Shown here: positions 60,163-64,000 of the stretch, one piece after another
Position numbering within the stretch: position 1 is the first letter of the stretch
How the letters are laid out: every line of letters starts with the position of its first letter
Origin: an uncultured Roseovarius sp.
Lineage (GTDB): Bacteria > Pseudomonadota > Alphaproteobacteria > Rhodobacterales > Rhodobacteraceae
DNA length: 64,000 bases
Direction of reading: 5' to 3'
NCBI RefSeq assembly: GCF_913057115.1
Contig: NZ_CAJXNN010000002.1
Span: 1-64,000, forward strand
Made by a program: the position numbers and the translations under genes
The notes under the pieces: generated by a model
The model's input: the letters and a program-made list of their open reading frames with translations, nothing else
What the model was told of the DNA's origin: nothing
Databases searched by the model: none

Positions 60163-62619
60163 ATGACCGCCCAACTACCCATCCAAGATGCAATCGCGCC
60201 GCTGCTTGAGGCTTTATATGCCCAGGGTCGCGCCGTGCTTCAGGCCCCGCCGGGGGCGGGCAAGACAACCGTGGTCCCGCTTGAGATGCTGAACGCGGGC
60301 CTGACCAAGCACCGCATCCTGATGCTCGAACCCCGCCGCCTCGCCGCCCGCGCCGCCGCTGAACGGATGGCGCAAACCTTGGGCGAAAAACCGGGCGAAA
60401 CCGTGGGTTACCGCGTTCGGGGTGAGGCGAAGGTGACAAAATCCAGCCGCATCGAAGTGGTCACCGAAGGGATCCTCACCCGGATGCTGCAATCCGACCC
60501 GGAACTGCCGGGCGTGGGCGCGGTGATCTTCGACGAATTTCACGAACGATCCCTCAATGCCGATCTGGGCCTCGCCCTCTGCCTTGAGGTGGCTGAGGCC
60601 CTGCGCGATGACCTGATCCTGCTGGCCATGTCCGCCACGCTGGATGCCGCGCCGGTTGCGGCGCTGATGGGCGACGTGCCGGTCATCACCTCCGAAGGGC
60701 GCAGCTTTCCGGTGGAAACCCGCTGGCTCGACCGGCCCACCCCCAAGCAGCGCCGCTTTGAGGAGGCCGTGGCCGATCTGGTGGCACAGGCCGTGTCAGA
60801 AACCCAAGGCGGCGTTCTGGTCTTCCTACCCGGTGAGGGTGAAATCCGCCGAGTCGAGGCCCTGTTGCAAAGCCGCCTGCCCGCCGATTGTCACCTGCGC
60901 CCCCTCTTCGGGGCCATGGATTTCGCCAAGCAACGCGCCGCGATTGCCCCTTGCGCCAGTGGCCGCAAAATCGTGCTGGCCACCTCTATCGCTGAAACCT
61001 CCCTCACGATCCAAGACATCCGGGTTGTCGTCGATGGCGGCCGCGCCCGCCGCGCGCGGTTCGATCCCGGCTCAGGCATGTCGCGGCTTGTGACCGAGAA
61101 AGTCACCCGCGCCGAAGCGACGCAGCGCGCAGGCCGCGCGGGCCGCGTCGCCGAAGGCACCTGTTACCGGCTTTGGACCAAAGGGGAGGAAGGCGCGCTT
61201 CTGGCCTATCCCCCGGCGGAAATCGAAGCGGCGGATTTGGCGGGGCTGGCGCTTGAATTGGCCCTCTGGGGGGCCACGCCCGACGATCTGGCCTTTCTCA
61301 CACCGCCCAACCCCGGCACCTATGCCGAGGCGCAGGCGCTTTTGCAGATGCTGGGCGCGCTCGATGATCAAGCCCGCATCACGCCCCACGGCAAAACACT
61401 CGCCGCCCTGCCGCTGCATCCTCGCTTGGCGCATATGCTGGCCGTAGCGGGGTCAGATGCCGCAACGCTTGCGGCACTACTGGCCGATCGTGACCCGCTA
61501 CCGCGCGGCGCACCCGTTGACCTGTCTCTACGCCTTTCGGCACTGCGCGACCCAAGAGGTTATGGCGGCCGGCACCCATGGCCTGCCAACCGCGGCGCAG
61601 TGGAGCGTATCCGCGCCGAGGCCAAGCGCCTGCGCGCGCAGGCCAAGGCCAAGGATGCGCGCCCCCTCAACGATGCCGCCATGGCCGCCCTCGCTTACCC
61701 CGACCGCGTCGGTCTGCGCCGCAAAGGGAACGAGTCCCGCTTCGTTCTTTCCGGCGGCAAGGGTGCGATCCTGCCACAAGAGGATGATCTTGCCGCTGCG
61801 CGCCTCATCGTTGCCACCGATCTCGATGGCAACCCGCGCGAGGCCCGCATCCGGCAGGCGATCCAGATATCCGAGGGGGAGTTGCGCGACCTCTTCGCGG
61901 ATCAAATCACATGGGTCGACCGCTGCGCTTGGGACAAACGCGAGCGCCGCGTCGTCGCCCGCCGTCAGGAGTGTTTCGGGCAACTCGTTCTGGATGATCG
62001 CGTCTGGAAAGAAGCCCCCTCCGACCAAGTGGCCCTTGCCATGCTGGACGGCGTGCGCGATCTGGGCCTGAATTGGAGCGATGCCGCACGCCGCTTCGTG
62101 GCGCGGGTTGAACTCGTCCGCGACGGCAGCGACACTCTGCCCGACATGCGCGAGACCACATTGCTCAATACACTGGACGGCTGGCTCTTGCCGCATCTGA
62201 CAGGGCTCAAAACCGCACAGGACTGGAAAGGCTTCGATATGCTCGACGCCCTGCGCGCGCGGCTGACATGGGACCAGATGCAACATCTGGATGCCGCCGC
62301 CCCGGCGCATTTCACCACGCCCTTGGGCCGTCGCATTCCCATCGACTACAGCGGCGAAACCCCGGTAATCTCGCTTCGCCTACAAGAAATGTTCGGCCAA
62401 ACCACGCACCCGATGGTCGGGCACACGCCCTTGCGGGTCACCCTTCTTTCCCCCGCTGGACGTCCAGTGCAAACCACCATGGACATCCCCGGTTTCTGGG
62501 CCAATTCCTATGCCGATGTCCGCAAGGATATGCGCGGGCGCTACCCCAAACATCCATGGCCCAAAGATCCGACCGAGGCAGACCCGACCCTGCGCGCGAA
62601 ACCTCGCAAGGGCCAATAA
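60163..62619 (+). CDS. hrpB: ATP-dependent RNA helicase HrpB (alternative start 60127)
   Basis: QAPPGAGKTTVVPLEML, IFDEFHERSLNADLGLAL, LATSIAETSLTIQDIRVVVDGGRARRARFDPGSGMSRLVTEKVTRAEATQRAGRAGRVAEGTCYRLW. Confidence 0.93.
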   Translation: MTAQLPIQDAIAPLLEALYAQGRAVLQAPPGAGKTTVVPLEMLNAGLTKHRILMLEPRRLAARAAAERMAQTLGEKPGETVGYRVRGEAKVTKSSRIEVVTEGILTRMLQSDPELPGVGAVIFDEFHERSLNADLGLALCLEVAEALRDDLILLAMSATLDAAPVAALMGDVPVITSEGRSFPVETRWLDRPTPKQRRFEEAVADLVAQAVSETQGGVLVFLPGEGEIRRVEALLQSRLPADCHLRPLFGAMDFAKQRAAIAPCASGRKIVLATSIAETSLTIQDIRVVVDGGRARRARFDPGSGMSRLVTEKVTRAEATQRAGRAGRVAEGTCYRLWTKGEEGALLAYPPAEIEAADLAGLALELALWGATPDDLAFLTPPNPGTYAEAQALLQMLGALDDQARITPHGKTLAALPLHPRLAHMLAVAGSDAATLAALLADRDPLPRGAPVDLSLRLSALRDPRGYGGRHPWPANRGAVERIRAEAKRLRAQAKAKDARPLNDAAMAALAYPDRVGLRRKGNESRFVLSGGKGAILPQEDDLAAARLIVATDLDGNPREARIRQAIQISEGELRDLFADQITWVDRCAWDKRERRVVARRQECFGQLVLDDRVWKEAPSDQVALAMLDGVRDLGLNWSDAARRFVARVELVRDGSDTLPDMRETTLLNTLDGWLLPHLTGLKTAQDWKGFDMLDALRARLTWDQMQHLDAAAPAHFTTPLGRRIPIDYSGETPVISLRLQEMFGQTTHPMVGHTPLRVTLLSPAGRPVQTTMDIPGFWANSYADVRKDMRGRYPKHPWPKDPTEADPTLRAKPRKGQ

Positions 62620-62693
62620 TTTGCATTTCCAAACTATCCACATATATTGGAGCGATAATAATTATTTAACCTTGAGCAGACACAGACGTTCTT

Positions 62694-63152
62694 ATGACCG
62701 AAGGAATAAAGAGAGCATGGGCTGAAATGGTCCAGCCGTTGCTGCGGCGCCCCCCCGAATGTCAGGTGGCGGCGCTTTGTCTGCGCGAAGGGCCTCGCGG
62801 CTCCAAGGTGCTTTTGATCACCAGCCGCGACACAGGCCGTTGGGTCATTCCCAAAGGCTGGCTGATGGAAGGCAAAACCGCCCGCGAAGCCGCACAAGCC
62901 GAGGCATGGGAAGAGGCTGGCGTACAAGCCGCCAATGTCGAAGCCGACCCTATCGGCAGCTATACCTACGACAAGCGCCTTGATGATGGGTATGTCACGC
63001 CTGTCGATGTCCACGTGTACAAGATGGTTGTCACCGACCTCGTCGATATTTTCCCGGAAGCCCGAGAACGGACACGCAAATGGGTTAGCCCGGCCGAGGC
63101 TGCTGAAATGGTCGAAGAACCCGGCCTTCAGGCGCTTTTCCAAGGACTGTAA
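62694..63152 (+). CDS. NUDIX hydrolase
   Basis: Nudix box GWLMEGKTAREAAQAEAWEEAGV. Confidence 0.92.
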   Translation: MTEGIKRAWAEMVQPLLRRPPECQVAALCLREGPRGSKVLLITSRDTGRWVIPKGWLMEGKTAREAAQAEAWEEAGVQAANVEADPIGSYTYDKRLDDGYVTPVDVHVYKMVVTDLVDIFPEARERTRKWVSPAEAAEMVEEPGLQALFQGL

Positions 63153-63248
63153 AAGTTTTGTAACGGTTTTATGACGACCGCGCATTGATAATCCAGATCA
63201 GACCCACTAGCGGTGAGCCCCGAACGCGCTATTGGGGAGGCTGCGATT

Positions 63249-64000
63249 GTGGCACAGACGCCTGAATCCAATCAGTGGAAAACACTGGACAAAGACCTCA
63301 ACCGGATTTCGCAAGTTGAATACGCGACGACCTATGTCTCGCGTCCGCTTATCGGCATGGGCCTTGCACTTGTCTTCATGTTCATCGCGGGCCTTGGGGC
63401 CGCGCTGTTCTTCGGCACCCACCCCAATAACATGGTCGTGGTCGCGGCTGCGGTGTTTGGCGCCTATATGGCGCTCAACATCGGGGCCAATGACGTGGCC
63501 AACAACATGGGACCCGCCGTGGGGGCCAATGCCCTGACCATGGGCGGGGCCATCGTGATTGCCGCCATTTGCGAATCCGCAGGCGCACTTTTGGCCGGGG
63601 GCGATGTGGTCTCCACCATCTCCAAGGGCATCATTGACCCCAAAAGCGTATCCGAAGCGCGCGTTTTCATCGGGGCCATGATGGCCGCGCTGATTTCGGC
63701 AGCGCTATGGGTCAACCTTGCCACCAAAGTGGGTGCACCGGTTTCAACAACCCATTCGGTAGTGGGGGGCGTCATGGGGGCCGGGATCGCGGCCGCAGGC
63801 TTTGCCGCCGTCAACTGGCCCACCATGGGCAAGATCGCCGCCAGTTGGGTGATCTCCCCGGTCTTGGGCGGGGTGATCGCGGCGCTGTTCTTGGCCCTCA
63901 TCAAATCGCGCATCATCTACCGCGAAGATAAAATCGCAGCCGCCCGCACTTGGGTACCGATCCTCGTGGGCATCATGGCAGGGGCCTTTGCCTCCTACCT
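63249..64000 (+). CDS. PiT-family inorganic phosphate transporter, 3' end outside the window (GTG start)
   Basis: ALNIGANDVANNMGPAVGANALTMGGAIVIAAICESAGALLAGGDVVSTISKGII...KVGAPVSTTHSVVGGVMGAGIAA; not in ORF track because it has no stop in the window. Confidence 0.9.
   Translation, partial: MAQTPESNQWKTLDKDLNRISQVEYATTYVSRPLIGMGLALVFMFIAGLGAALFFGTHPNNMVVVAAAVFGAYMALNIGANDVANNMGPAVGANALTMGGAIVIAAICESAGALLAGGDVVSTISKGIIDPKSVSEARVFIGAMMAALISAALWVNLATKVGAPVSTTHSVVGGVMGAGIAAAGFAAVNWPTMGKIAASWVISPVLGGVIAALFLALIKSRIIYREDKIAAARTWVPILVGIMAGAFASY

Overview
The window looks like an alphaproteobacterial chromosome segment, most likely Rhodobacteraceae/Roseobacter group. This is inferred from protein families and gene order; no search was run. 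Conserved backbone: hisD, cytochrome c, DUF2948, murA, tRNA-Thr, mreBCD-mrdA-rodA, ghrA-like, MATE, thioesterases, two MerR regulators, a beta-oxidation operon, meaB-like GTPase, hrpB, NUDIX, and a PiT transporter at the right edge; UPF0262/LMW-phosphatase genes lie further left. Accessory regions: (i) a type I secretion operon at the left edge with an RTX protein carrying an unusual Cys-rich acidic segment; (ii) a signalling island (~5-18.9 kb) with two histidine kinases plus a hybrid kinase, intact and degenerate response regulators, a BLUF photoreceptor and several decayed IS elements; (iii) a ~12.4 kb one-strand catabolic cluster (24.0-36.4 kb) with an MttB-superfamily methyltransferase, CoA ligase, acyl-CoA dehydrogenase, enoyl-CoA hydratase, MmgE/PrpD, nitrilase-like hydrolase, a betaine-type ABC transporter and a GlxA/AraC regulator. 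The cluster is bracketed by two diverged direct repeats and sits between UPF0262 and hisD. It is the best candidate for an undescribed system, probably quaternary-amine or betaine catabolism through CoA intermediates. The HlyD and PiT genes run off the window and are absent from the ORF track.
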